The notes: generated by a model not told the origin, from the sequence alone. DNA of 64,000 nucleotides from Streptomyces tuirus (GCF_014701095.1 NZ_AP023439.1:3336001-3400000); one strand, 5' to 3'. Shown: positions 53,220 to 61,890, numbered from the stretch's first letter. Translations and numbers: made by a program.

Positions 53220-54635
53220 TCACGGCTGCTCCGGCTTCCCCTCCCCGTACAGCCACTCGTCCCAGACCGCCTCCAGGTCCGTCCCGGGCGCCTGCTTCTC
53301 CACGTAGGCCGTGAAGTCGGCGGTGTCGGCGTTGCCGTGCCGGTACGTGGCCGCCCACCCCCGCAGGATCGAGAAGAACCGGTCGTCCCCGACGGCCTGC
53401 CGCACCTTCTGCAGCACCATCGCCCCCCGGACGTACACAGGCGGGTCGGAGATCTGCCCGGCGCCCGGCGGGTCCGCCGGCGGGAACTCCCAGATCTCCT
53501 CCGCGGCCTCCTCCGTGTCGAAGGACGCGCCGGAGTACACCTCGTCGAAGGTCTTCTGCGCGCCGGCCCCGCCGTGGTCCTCCTCCCACAGCCACTCCGC
53601 GTAGGTCGCGAACCCCTCGTTGAGCCACATGTCCCGCCAGCTCTCGGGCGTGACGGAATCGCCGTACCACTGGTGGGCGAGCTCATGGACGAGCAGCGTC
53701 ATGTCGGGGGCGCCGGGGAAGACCGGGCGGGTCTGCGTCTCCAGGGCGTAGCCGACGGAGGCCGCGCTGTCGACGATCGCGCCGGCGGAGGAGAAGGGGT
53801 ACGGCCCGAACCTCCGCTCCGACCACCGCAGCACCTCCGGGATCCGGCCGAGCACGGGCCGGCTCGCCGCCGCCTCGGCCGGGTCGACAGCCGTGTACAG
53901 GGGCAGGTCCCCGGCCCTGGAGCGGCTGATGTCGAAGCGGCCGATCGCGAGGGTGGCGAGGTAGCTCGCCATCGGCTCCCCGCTGTGCCACACGAACGTC
54001 GTGCTCCCCCGCGCGGTGCGCTCGCTGCGCAACTCCCCGTTGGAGACGGCGTGCAGTCCCTCGGGCACGGTCACCGCGAGGTCGTAGGCCGCCTTGTCGG
54101 AGGGGTGGTGGTTGCCGGGGAACCACGCCATCGACCCCGTCGGCTCGCCGAGCGCGAGCACCCCGTCCGCGGTGCGCAGCCAGCCCTCCTGGGAGCCGTC
54201 CGGGTCGGTGACGGTCTCGGGCGTTCCGGAGTAGCGGACGGTCACGCGGAACGTCGCGTCCCGGCCGATGTCACCGTGCGGCCGGACCGTGAGCTCCTGC
54301 CCGGCGCGGTTCCAGCGTGCGATCTCGCCGCCGACGGTGACCTTCTCGACCTCCATGCCGAGCAGGTCGAGGTTGAACGCGGAGAGGTCCTTCTCCGCGC
54401 GGGCGGTGAGGACGGCCGTGCCGGTGAGGTGGCGGGCTCCGGGGTCGTAGGCCAGGCGCAGGCCGTAGTGGGTGACGTCGTAGCCGCCGTTGCCGGCCTT
54501 CGGGAAGTACGGGTCGCGGACGCCGGAGCCGCCCGGGGTGCCGTGCACTCCGCCGCCGCACGCGCTGAGGACGAGCGCGCAGGCGAGCAGGGAGGCTGCG
54601 GGCAGCGTGGGGACAAGACGTACAGATCGGGCCAC
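53220..54635 (-). CDS. M1-family zinc metallopeptidase lipoprotein
   Basis: The 471-residue exported aminopeptidase-like protein has lipobox LSAC (residue about 26) and an M1 catalytic domain: zinc motif LLVHELAHQWYGDSVTP with the second glutamate in WLNEGFATYAEWLWEE. The exopeptidase region near MAWFPGNHHPSDKAAYDL fits the family. It lacks the long C-terminal helical domain of PepN, so it is a short M1 form. I chose the GTG at 54635 (AGGA upstream) over the start at 54683, which places extra residues before the signal. It is anchored outside the membrane. Confidence 0.9.
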   Translation of the reverse strand: MARSVRLVPTLPAASLLACALVLSACGGGVHGTPGGSGVRDPYFPKAGNGGYDVTHYGLRLAYDPGARHLTGTAVLTARAEKDLSAFNLDLLGMEVEKVTVGGEIARWNRAGQELTVRPHGDIGRDATFRVTVRYSGTPETVTDPDGSQEGWLRTADGVLALGEPTGSMAWFPGNHHPSDKAAYDLAVTVPEGLHAVSNGELRSERTARGSTTFVWHSGEPMASYLATLAIGRFDISRSRAGDLPLYTAVDPAEAAASRPVLGRIPEVLRWSERRFGPYPFSSAGAIVDSAASVGYALETQTRPVFPGAPDMTLLVHELAHQWYGDSVTPESWRDMWLNEGFATYAEWLWEEDHGGAGAQKTFDEVYSGASFDTEEAAEEIWEFPPADPPGAGQISDPPVYVRGAMVLQKVRQAVGDDRFFSILRGWAATYRHGNADTADFTAYVEKQAPGTDLEAVWDEWLYGEGKPEQP

Positions 54636-54672
54636 GCTCGTGATCCTACGATCGCGTGACACCATCACCTTC

Positions 54673-55173
54673 GTGCTCGACATCGGCTACGCCCTCTCCA
54701 ACCGCTTCCCCGACCCGCCGCAGACGGACTACCGCCGCGCGGACGTCCGGGCGCTGCGGCACGACCTGTTCTGCGGGGACGTCTATCTGGCGGACACCAA
54801 GACGGACCACGAGGTGTCCACAGCCTGGGGATGGGTGCCGGTGCTCGACTTCGCGTGGGCGCTGTGCGACATCGTGGAGCGCATCGACCGGGACCCGGCG
54901 GGCTCGCGGGCGTCCCGGCCGCAGCGGGCGGAGCTGGACTTCACCGAGTCGACGGACCGGATGCTCTTCGAGCGCCGCTTCGGGTGGGTGGACATCGAGG
55001 CGGACTGGATGCGCGCGGAGGAGCCCGCGCTCACCGTCTCCCACGCCGAACTGCGCCGCGAGTCACGGGACTTCCTGCACGACCTGATCGCGGACCTCAC
55101 CGACCTCCACGACGACCTCGCGGAGAACCCGGCGATCTGGACCCTCCAGGCCCGCTTTCCCCGGGTCTCCTGA
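54673..55173 (+). CDS. Conserved hypothetical protein
   Basis: The protein of about 166 residues begins VLDIGYALSNRFPDPPQTDY and contains TAWGWVPVLDFAWALCDIVE and ERRFGWVDIEADWM. It is acidic and soluble, with no known domain. The start is uncertain: the GTG at 54673 is the first in-frame start beyond the divergent M1 gene, whose start lies 37 bp away. No partner is evident. Confidence 0.7.
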   Translation: MLDIGYALSNRFPDPPQTDYRRADVRALRHDLFCGDVYLADTKTDHEVSTAWGWVPVLDFAWALCDIVERIDRDPAGSRASRPQRAELDFTESTDRMLFERRFGWVDIEADWMRAEEPALTVSHAELRRESRDFLHDLIADLTDLHDDLAENPAIWTLQARFPRVS

Positions 55174-55280
55174 CCCGTACCGGCGACCCTGCCCCGCGCC
55201 CGCCGGAAGGTGATCCATCCGGCTACGCGGGCTCTCTCGTGTGGTGGGCGCTGTGGCGGCCCCCCGTGCCGGTCGGCGCG

Positions 55281-55958
55281 TCAGCCCTCCACCCGGATCC
55301 CCCACTGCGCGGCCAGCACCGGTGCCAGGTCCAGTAGTTGCGACGTGCTGATCACCGCCCCCGACAGCCGGTCCAGCCCACGGGTGATCTCCAGGGACGC
55401 GGCGCCGCGCAGGTCGACGTCCGTGAGGGTCGCCGCGTGCAGGTCGGCGCCCTTCAGGGCGCAGTCGACGAACTCCACCCGCTCCAGGCGGGCGCCGCCG
55501 AAATCCGGCTCGACGAGGACGCAGCCCTCGAAGACGACGTCCCTGAGCCGGGCCGTGCGCAGGTTCAGATAGTCGATCTTGCCGCCGCGGATCAGCACCC
55601 GCTCCAGCACCGCCCCGTGCAACTGCGGCCCGCCGAGCCGGGCATCGGTCAGCTCCACGTCGCGCAGGGTCGCCTCGGAGAGGTCGGTGCCGACGCCCCG
55701 GACACCGGTGAGGGCGGAGTCCAGGACGCGGGCGTGCCGCAGCCGGGTCTCGTCCAGCGCACAGCCCGTCAGGGCGCAGTCCATGAAACGGGCGCCCGAC
55801 CCGTCCTGCCCGGCGAGGTCGGCCTCCCGGAAGTCCAGCCCGTCGTAGTCCCCGTCCGGCTCCAGACCACCGCCCTCGTACGGCTCCAGCTGCGGCAGCC
55901 GCACCTCCGGTCGCCGCGCGCCCTTCACACCCGTACCGCCCGCCGCTCTCCTCGCCAT
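55281..55958 (-). CDS. Pentapeptide-repeat protein
   Basis: The protein of about 225 residues has repeated A(D/N)LxX pentapeptides: LDFREADLAGQD, ARFMDCALTGCAL, TDLSEATLRDVELTDARL and ADLHAATLTDVDLRGA. These form a right-handed quadrilateral beta-helix, as in MfpA/Qnr, which mimic DNA. A gyrase-protective role is possible but not shown. The ATG at 55958 was preferred over one at 55973. It is flanked by convergent and divergent genes, so it is a single unit. Confidence 0.85.
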   Translation of the reverse strand: MARRAAGGTGVKGARRPEVRLPQLEPYEGGGLEPDGDYDGLDFREADLAGQDGSGARFMDCALTGCALDETRLRHARVLDSALTGVRGVGTDLSEATLRDVELTDARLGGPQLHGAVLERVLIRGGKIDYLNLRTARLRDVVFEGCVLVEPDFGGARLERVEFVDCALKGADLHAATLTDVDLRGAASLEITRGLDRLSGAVISTSQLLDLAPVLAAQWGIRVEG

Positions 55959-56086
55959 GCCCCCATGCTGCACCCCGCCTCTGACAACCGTCCCTGACCT
56001 GCGCGGACACCGCTGATGTCACATTCCGGGGCCCGGTTCGGTCGTACTCACAGAAGGCGAACCCGACCCGAGGGAGATCCCCAGCC

Positions 56087-57247
56087 ATGCACCGCATCAC
56101 CGTCATCGGCGGCGGCCTCGCCGGACTGACCGCGGCCATCACCGCCGCCGAGGCGGGCGCCAAGGTCACCGTCCACGAGGCCCACCACACCCTCGGCGGC
56201 CGGGCGCGCACCGCCGACGGCCCGTACCGCACCAACGAGGGCCCGCACGCCCTCTACAACGGCGGCCCGCACTGGGCCTGGCTCAAGCAGCGCGACCTCA
56301 TCGGCCCGCTCGCCCCGCTCCCGCCCCTGGAGGCCGCCCGGCTCCGGCTGCGGCACCAGGGCGTGCTGCGCCGCACCCCGCCCTTCCCGATGCTGAAGCT
56401 GCTGCGCCGCACGGCCCGTCAGGCCCCCGTGGACGCCGACTTCCTGACCTGGGCGACGGACATCGCGGGCGAGGAGGGGGCCCGGGCCGCCGCCCACTAC
56501 TCGGCGGTCGCCCTGTTCCACCACGACCCCGGGTCGCTGTCGGCCGCGTTCGTCCAGGAGCGGCTGCGCCGCGCCACCAAGCTGCCGCCCGAGGCGCACT
56601 ACCCGCGCGGCGGCTGGGCGAGCGTCATCGACCGGATGGCCGCCCGCGCCTGGAACCTGGGCGTCCGGATGGAGACGCTGTCCCGCGTCGACACGCTCCC
56701 CACCGACACGCCCGTCGTCGTCGCCACCTCCCTCGACGCCGCCCGCCGCCTGCTCGGCGACGACTCCCTGACCTGGCCGAGCGGCCGTACCGCCCTCGTC
56801 GACCTGGCCGTGCGCACCCGGCGCGGGGACGCCTTCGCGGTCTCCGACCTGGACGCACCCGGCTGGCTGGAGCGCTTCACCGCCCAGGACCGCAGCCTCG
56901 CCCCGGCCGGCGAGCAGCTGATCCAGGGCCAGATCCCCCTCGCCCCGCACGAGTCCAAGGCCGACGGCACCGCACGTGCCGAGCACCTTCTCGACCTGGG
57001 CTTCCCGGGCTGGCGCGAGCGGGTCACCTGGCGGCGCGAGTCGGTGGCGAGCGGCCGTACGGGCGCGGTCGACCGGCCCGGCACCAGCTGGCGCGACCGG
57101 CCGGCCGTGGACCGGGGCGACGGGGTCTACCTCGCCGGGGACCAGGTCGCGGCCCCCGGTGTGCTGTCGGAGGTGTCCTTCAACAGCGCCCTGACGGCGG
57201 TCTCACTGGCCCTCGGCCGGCGCGAGGTTGACCTCAAGCAAGCTTGA
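56087..57247 (+). CDS. FAD-dependent NAD(P)-binding oxidoreductase (amine-oxidase / desaturase-like)
   Basis: The 386-residue flavoprotein has an N-terminal Rossmann dinucleotide motif (ITVIGGGLAGLTAAITAAEA), the second strand VHEAHHTLGGRARTADG, and a C-terminal FAD site (GVYLAGDQVAAPGVLSEV). The overall pattern is that of phytoene-desaturase/amine-oxidase-like proteins. GAGGGAGA precedes the ATG. The SoxR box of the next operon overlaps its stop codon, so the genes are close but separately controlled. The substrate is unknown. Confidence 0.85.
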   Translation: MHRITVIGGGLAGLTAAITAAEAGAKVTVHEAHHTLGGRARTADGPYRTNEGPHALYNGGPHWAWLKQRDLIGPLAPLPPLEAARLRLRHQGVLRRTPPFPMLKLLRRTARQAPVDADFLTWATDIAGEEGARAAAHYSAVALFHHDPGSLSAAFVQERLRRATKLPPEAHYPRGGWASVIDRMAARAWNLGVRMETLSRVDTLPTDTPVVVATSLDAARRLLGDDSLTWPSGRTALVDLAVRTRRGDAFAVSDLDAPGWLERFTAQDRSLAPAGEQLIQGQIPLAPHESKADGTARAEHLLDLGFPGWRERVTWRRESVASGRTGAVDRPGTSWRDRPAVDRGDGVYLAGDQVAAPGVLSEVSFNSALTAVSLALGRREVDLKQA

Positions 57248-57249
57248 GG
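57232..57249 (+). promoter_or_regulatory. SoxR box
   Basis: CCTCAAGC-AA-GCTTGAGG is an 18-bp perfect inverted repeat that matches known SoxR operators (E. coli soxS CCTCAAG...CTTGAGG). It overlaps the end of the FAD gene. A -35-like TTGACC sits at 57228-57233, with a stretched 19-bp spacer to gaaggct, as MerR-type promoters need. In S. coelicolor SCO4266, the equivalent of the next gene, is a SoxR target. Confidence 0.85.
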
Positions 57250-57313
57250 TTGAAGGCTGGTCGCATCCAACGCCCGATCAGAGGACACCGACCACCCGAC
57301 CAGAGGAGTCGCC

Positions 57314-58297
57314 ATGCACGCCATCCGGCTGCACGCCTTCGGCCCGCCCGAGAACCTCACCCACGAGCGGGTCGAGGACCCCCGGCCGGGCCCCGGCCAG
57401 GTCCGGATCGCCGTACGGGCCGCGGGTGTTCACCTCCTGGACGCCGCCCTGCGCGAGGGCATGCGGGGCGGCCCGGCGGCCGAGCCGACGCCGCTGCCCA
57501 CCATCCCCGGCCGGGAGGTCGCCGGAGTCGTCGAGTCGCTGGGCGAGGGCGTCGCCGGCCTGTGGCTCGGCAAGCGGGTCGTCGCCCACCTCGGCTTCGT
57601 CCCCGGCGGATACGCCGAACTGGCCGTCACCGAGGTCGAGCGCCTGCACGAGATCCCCGGCAACCTGGACTTCGCCGAGGCCGTCGCCATGATCGGCACG
57701 GGCCGTACGGCGATGGGCATCCTCCAGTTCGCCGAGCTCGGCCCCGACTCGGTGGTGATCGTCCCGGCCGCGGCCGGAGGCATCGGCACCCTCCTCGTGC
57801 AGTACGCCAAGAACGCCGGCGCGACCGTCGTGGGCCTCGCGGGCGGGCCGGAGAAGACCGCGCGTGTGCAGGCCGGCGGCGCCGATCTCGCCGTCGACTA
57901 CAAGGGCCCCGCCTGGCCCGCGAAGGTGCGTGCGCATCTCGGCGGCCGCAGGGCGACCGTCGTCTTCGACGGCGTCGGCGGCGACATCGCCCGCGAGGCC
58001 GTCGGCCTCCTCGGTCCCGGCGGCAAGCACATCGTGTTCGGCTGGTCCGGTGAGGGCATCATGGACGGCGAGCCCTACCTCGTCGACGGCGTCTCCGAGC
58101 AGGTCCTCGGCCCGGTGATGCTGGGCAGGGCCGGCGGGCCCGACCCCGTCCGCACCCTCGAACTGCGCGCCCTCGCCGAGGCCGCCGCCGGCCGGCTCAC
58201 CCCGGCCGTGCAGCGCTTCCCGCTCGCCGAGGCCGCGGCCGCGCACCGCGCGCTGGAGACCCGCGGCACGGTCGGAAAGGTGGTCCTGGAGCCATGA
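57314..58297 (+). CDS. Zinc-type NADPH:quinone oxidoreductase family (SoxR-regulated)
   Basis: The 327-residue protein is a medium-chain dehydrogenase/reductase of the quinone-oxidoreductase type: MHAIRLHAFGPPENLTHERV, PTIPGREVAGVVESLGEGV, and the NADPH motif VPAAAGGIGTLLVQYAKNAG. No zinc-binding cysteines are present, in line with the quinone reductase branch. It probably reduces redox-cycling quinones such as pigment antibiotics. It is the first gene of a SoxR-controlled unit; the exporter gene overlaps its stop by 4 bp (ATGA). It corresponds to SCO4266. Confidence 0.92.
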   Translation: MHAIRLHAFGPPENLTHERVEDPRPGPGQVRIAVRAAGVHLLDAALREGMRGGPAAEPTPLPTIPGREVAGVVESLGEGVAGLWLGKRVVAHLGFVPGGYAELAVTEVERLHEIPGNLDFAEAVAMIGTGRTAMGILQFAELGPDSVVIVPAAAGGIGTLLVQYAKNAGATVVGLAGGPEKTARVQAGGADLAVDYKGPAWPAKVRAHLGGRRATVVFDGVGGDIAREAVGLLGPGGKHIVFGWSGEGIMDGEPYLVDGVSEQVLGPVMLGRAGGPDPVRTLELRALAEAAAGRLTPAVQRFPLAEAAAAHRALETRGTVGKVVLEP

Positions 58298-59868
58298 CCC
58301 GACGCCCCACCAGCGGCGACGAATCCGCGGATGCAGGCCGCCCGGATCCATGGTCTTCTGACCAGATGAGTGTCACCCGGACAGGCGAACAGGGCCCTCC
58401 CGTGGACACCGACCCGCGCCGCTGGTGGGGCCTGGTCGTCATCGCCCTGGCCCAGCTCATGGTCGTCCTCGACGCGACCATCGTGAACATCGCCCTCCCC
58501 TCCGCCCAGCGCGACCTCGGCATGTCCGACGGCAACCGGCAGTGGGTGATCACCGCCTACACCCTCGCCTTCGGCGGGCTGCTCCTGCTGGGCGGCCGGA
58601 TCGCCGACCTGGTGGGCCGCAAGCGGACCTTCGTGATCGGGCTGATCGGCTTCGCCGCCGCCTCCGCGCTCGGCGGCGCCGCCACCAACGCGGGCATGCT
58701 CTTCGGCGCCCGCGCGCTCCAGGGCGCCTTCGCCGCGGTCCTGGCCCCTTCCGCGCTGTCCCTGCTGACCACGACGTTCACCGACCCCAAGGAGCGCGGC
58801 AAGGCCTTCGGCATCTACGGCGCCCTGGCCGGCAGCGGCGCCGCGATCGGCTTCATGGTCGGCGGGCTGCTCACCGAGTACCTGGACTGGCGGTGGTGCC
58901 TCTACGTCAACGTGCCCATCGCGATCGTCGCCGTGCTCGGCGCCCTCGCCCTGCTGCACGACCGCCCCGTCCGCACCGGCGCCCGCCTCGACGTCCCCGG
59001 CGTCCTGCTGGGCTGCGGCGGCCTCGTCGCGATCGTCTACGGCTTCAGCGAGGCCGAGTCCCGGGGCTGGAGCGACCCGATGGTGCTGTCGCTGTTCGCC
59101 GCCGGCATCGTCCTGCTCGCGGTGTTCGTCTGGTGGCAGTCCCGGGCGCCCAGCCCCCTGCTGCCGCTGCACATCATCCGCGACCGCAACCGCGCCGGCT
59201 GCTTCCTGACCATGGCCCTGGCCGTGATCGGCATGTTCGGCCTGTTCCTGTTCATGACGTACTACCTCCAGGCCATCCTCGCCTACTCCCCCGTCAAGAC
59301 GGGCCTGGCCTTCCTGCCCCTCACGGCCGCGATCATCGTCGGCTCGACCCAGATCTCCGCCCGGCTCCTCCAGCGCGTGCCACCGCGCATGCTCATGGTC
59401 CCCGGCATGATCCTCGCCGCGACCGGCATGATCCTCCTCACCCGGATCACGACGCACTCCTCGTACGCCTCCGAGATCCTGCCCGCCCTGCTGCTGCTCG
59501 GCCTCGGCATGGGCCTGACGTTCATGCCGGTCTTCGCCACCGCCACCGCGGGCGTCGCCCCGCAGGACTCGGGCGTGACGTCCGCGACGGTCAACACCTC
59601 GCAGCAGGTCGGCGGCTCCATCGGCACGGCCCTGCTCAACACCATCGCGACGACCAGCACCGCCACGTACGTCAGCGCGCACCTCACCGACCCGTCCGAC
59701 CGCACCCGGGTGATGCGGGAGGGCGTCGTCCACGGCTACACCGTCGCCATCTGGTGGGCCGCCGGCATCATGCTGCTGGCCGGGCTCGTCGCGGGCCTGA
59801 TGGTGACGAAGAAGGCCCCGGAACACGGCACCCCGACGACCACGAAGGTGCCGGAACCGGTGGCCTGA
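58294..59868 (+). CDS. DHA2-family (14-TM) MFS drug exporter
   Basis: The 524-residue EmrB/QacA-type exporter has about 14 hydrophobic segments. Motifs include LMVVLDATIVNIALPSAQRD (TM1, DHA2 motif D1), GGRIADLVGRKRTF (motif A), and ALAGSGAAIGFMVGGLL (motif C). Its ATG overlaps the stop of the SoxR-regulated quinone oxidoreductase, so it should be coinduced by redox-active compounds. Its likely job is proton-driven export of such compounds, perhaps the producer's own pigments. An internal ATG at 58366 could also serve. Confidence 0.92.
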   Translation: MTRRPTSGDESADAGRPDPWSSDQMSVTRTGEQGPPVDTDPRRWWGLVVIALAQLMVVLDATIVNIALPSAQRDLGMSDGNRQWVITAYTLAFGGLLLLGGRIADLVGRKRTFVIGLIGFAAASALGGAATNAGMLFGARALQGAFAAVLAPSALSLLTTTFTDPKERGKAFGIYGALAGSGAAIGFMVGGLLTEYLDWRWCLYVNVPIAIVAVLGALALLHDRPVRTGARLDVPGVLLGCGGLVAIVYGFSEAESRGWSDPMVLSLFAAGIVLLAVFVWWQSRAPSPLLPLHIIRDRNRAGCFLTMALAVIGMFGLFLFMTYYLQAILAYSPVKTGLAFLPLTAAIIVGSTQISARLLQRVPPRMLMVPGMILAATGMILLTRITTHSSYASEILPALLLLGLGMGLTFMPVFATATAGVAPQDSGVTSATVNTSQQVGGSIGTALLNTIATTSTATYVSAHLTDPSDRTRVMREGVVHGYTVAIWWAAGIMLLAGLVAGLMVTKKAPEHGTPTTTKVPEPVA

Positions 59869-59932
59869 GGGGGGACGGCGCCCGGGCGAAAATGGCATGC
59901 CCCACCCCGCCCGTCCCACTACCGTGCCGGGA

Positions 59933-60823
59933 GTGATCGACATCCCCCGGGAACTGGCGGCATCACAGGCGAGGTTCAACGGCGAGGCGGGCCGCGCCTT
60001 CATCGCCGGGCTGCCCGAGCGGACGGCCCACTTCCTCGACCACTGGGGCCTGAAGCCCGACGGCCCCCCGATGCACGGCGTCTCCGCCCTGGTCGTGCCG
60101 GTCGTCCGGACCGCCGACGGCACCGCGGCGGTCCTCAAGCTCCAGATCCTCGACGAGGAGAGCGAGGGCGAACCGGTCGCGCTGCGCGTCTGGAACGGCG
60201 ACGGAGCCGTCCGCCTCCTCGACCTCGACGAGCCCACCGGCACCATGCTGCTGGAGCGCCTCGACGAGACCCGCATGCTGTCCCACCTGCCGGACCCCCA
60301 TCAGGCCGTGGTCACCATCGCCGAGCTCCTGGCCCACCTCACGTCCGTCCCGGCCCCGCCCGGCATGCGCCGCCTCGGCGACGTCGCGCAGGGCATGCTC
60401 GACCGGACCCCGTGGGCCCTCGCCCGCATCCCCGACCCCGAGGCCCGCCGCCTCGTCGCCGACTGCGCGGCCGCCGTACGCGAGGTCGTGGACGACCCGG
60501 GCGACCGGCTCCTCCACTGGGACCTCCACGACGAGAACGTCCTGGCCGCCACCCGCGCCCCCTGGTTGGCGATCGACCCCAAGCCCCTCGCCGGCGACCC
60601 CGGCTTCGAACTGTGGCCGGCCCTCGACAACCGCTACGACCCCGACGACATCCTCTGGCGCTTCGACGCCATGACCGCCATCCTCGCCCTGGACCGCCCC
60701 CGAGCCCACGCCTGGACCCTGGCCCGCCTCCTCCAGAACACCCTGTGGGACACCGAGGACGCCCGCCCGGTCGACGACGCCCAGTTCGAGATTGCCCGCC
60801 GGCTGCGCGGTCACGTGCGCTGA
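59933..60823 (+). CDS. Aminoglycoside / hydroxyurea kinase family (APH(6)-like)
   Basis: The protein of about 296 residues has a kinase-like fold of the aminoglycoside 6-phosphotransferase family: RLLHWDLHDENVLAAT (catalytic loop), APWLAIDPKPLAGDPGFELW, and the N-terminal RELAASQARFNGEAGRAFIA. Such enzymes can phosphorylate streptomycin, but many homologues are housekeeping kinases. Starts at GTG 59933, GTG 59924 or ATG 59897 are all possible; the last reads through promoter-like sequence. It follows the exporter by 64 bp and may belong to its unit. Confidence 0.82.
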   Translation: MIDIPRELAASQARFNGEAGRAFIAGLPERTAHFLDHWGLKPDGPPMHGVSALVVPVVRTADGTAAVLKLQILDEESEGEPVALRVWNGDGAVRLLDLDEPTGTMLLERLDETRMLSHLPDPHQAVVTIAELLAHLTSVPAPPGMRRLGDVAQGMLDRTPWALARIPDPEARRLVADCAAAVREVVDDPGDRLLHWDLHDENVLAATRAPWLAIDPKPLAGDPGFELWPALDNRYDPDDILWRFDAMTAILALDRPRAHAWTLARLLQNTLWDTEDARPVDDAQFEIARRLRGHVR

Positions 60824-60926
60824 CCGCCGCCCCATACACGCTGCTGGTACGCCGGATCCGCCAGAGCACGTACGGATGCGATGATCTCCGCGCGCATGTC
60901 GGGGAGCGTGATGTCATGTCGTGCTG

Positions 60927-61137
60927 TCACGGCCTGTTCCACGCCTTCCACGTCAGCCATTCGTCCAGGGGAATGTGGGCCGCCCGCGCGTTCTTCTTGA
61001 TGGAGCCGCTGATGGGCTTGCCGTCGCGGCCGATGACCTTGCCGCCCGAGTTGATGACAACATGGTCGACCGGCGAACCGTGCGCAGTGGGCAGAGCGCA
61101 GGGGCGGGCCCGATCAGTTGGCCGACGTGTTCCGTGT
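60927..61137 (-). pseudogene. Probable polymorphic-toxin C-terminal remnant
   Basis: A minus-strand open stretch without a start codon ends at the TGA at 60927. Its last 50 codons read PVDHVVINSGGKVIGRDGKP, ISGSIKKNARAAHIPLDEWL and TWKAWNRP. The AHIPLxEWxxWxxWNxP ending is typical of C-terminal toxin domains of the polymorphic-toxin type 24 kind. The frame overlaps the last 24 bases of the histone-like gene in another phase, then meets a stop. The N-terminal delivery part is missing. The family assignment is from memory and should be checked. Confidence 0.45.
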
Positions 61138-61890
61138 CATCTCGGCTGCCTCCTTGATGGCTCGCTGTCTGAGATCGCCGAACAGCTGCATCGTGACGGC
61201 GGCCAGGACGTCGTCCCCGCCAACAGTCCGCCCGTCCCCGCGACGGGTGGACAGGGCGAGGAGGGGGTCCTTGAGCAGCGGGGCCGGGGCCGGCTCGCCC
61301 GGCACCACCAGACTGACCGTCCCGAACCGCTTGACCCCGCCCTCGCGGACGACCTTGGCCGCGTCCCGGGCCAGGGCCGTCAGGAACACGCTCGCGATTC
61401 CGTCCAGGTCGCGGACCATCGCCGGGACCGCCCTCACCCCCCGGCTCCCCAGCAGCCTTCTCACCCCGGCCTCGAACCGGTGGGCGCCGGCCACACCACT
61501 CGGTGTCCGCGCCCCGCGGCGCTCACGAAGAGACACGAGCGCACCATCGGCGTTGCGCACCTCGCCCATCAGGCCGTGGAAGGTCGGGCTGTGCAGGTAC
61601 CACTCCGATCCCACCTCCACCTCGACGTTCCGGTCGATCGCCGAGATGAGGTCCTTGGGAATCAGCCTCTTCCTGACCTCCTCGGCCGCCGCGCTTCTCG
61701 CGCCCTCGATGATCTCCGTCAGCACGGTCCGCGTCACCGACGCGGCGGCCCACGCAGCCGACCGGGAGACGTGCAACGAGGTCACGTCCCTGAACACCGC
61801 TTTGACGAGCTGAGGCCTGAACGGCAGGTCGGTCACGACGGAAGCGGTCTGCGGACGCCTGCGCTCGACGCGTAGGAGTTGTGTGGTCAT
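61114..61890 (-). CDS. Histone-fold doublet protein: H2A-like half plus H2B-like half
   Basis: The 258-residue protein reads as two histone folds. Residues 24-88 resemble H2A: a short helix (RPQLVKAVFRDV), a 28-residue helix containing EIIEGARSAAAEEV, the loop RLIP (H2A has RIIP) and helix KDLISAI (H2A RHLQLAI). Residues 138-258 resemble H2B: a helix (RFEAGVRRLLGSR), a long helix (ASVFLTALARDAAKVVR), an insert of about 36 residues (185-220), then TVGGDDVLAAVTMQ and LFGDLRQRAIKEAAEM. This aligns without gaps with H2B TITSREIQTAVRLV and LPGELAKHAVSEGT. The N-terminus is basic (RVERRR). The start at ATG 61890 has no clear ribosome site. It presumably binds DNA or mimics a nucleosome partner. Function unknown. 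Confidence 0.75.
   Translation of the reverse strand: MTTQLLRVERRRPQTASVVTDLPFRPQLVKAVFRDVTSLHVSRSAAWAAASVTRTVLTEIIEGARSAAAEEVRKRLIPKDLISAIDRNVEVEVGSEWYLHSPTFHGLMGEVRNADGALVSLRERRGARTPSGVAGAHRFEAGVRRLLGSRGVRAVPAMVRDLDGIASVFLTALARDAAKVVREGGVKRFGTVSLVVPGEPAPAPLLKDPLLALSTRRGDGRTVGGDDVLAAVTMQLFGDLRQRAIKEAAEMTRNTSAN

Noticed and set aside
53337..54659. A 440-codon plus-strand frame
   Set aside because: It is antisense to the M1 peptidase, which has intact zinc motifs; the frame is a shadow.
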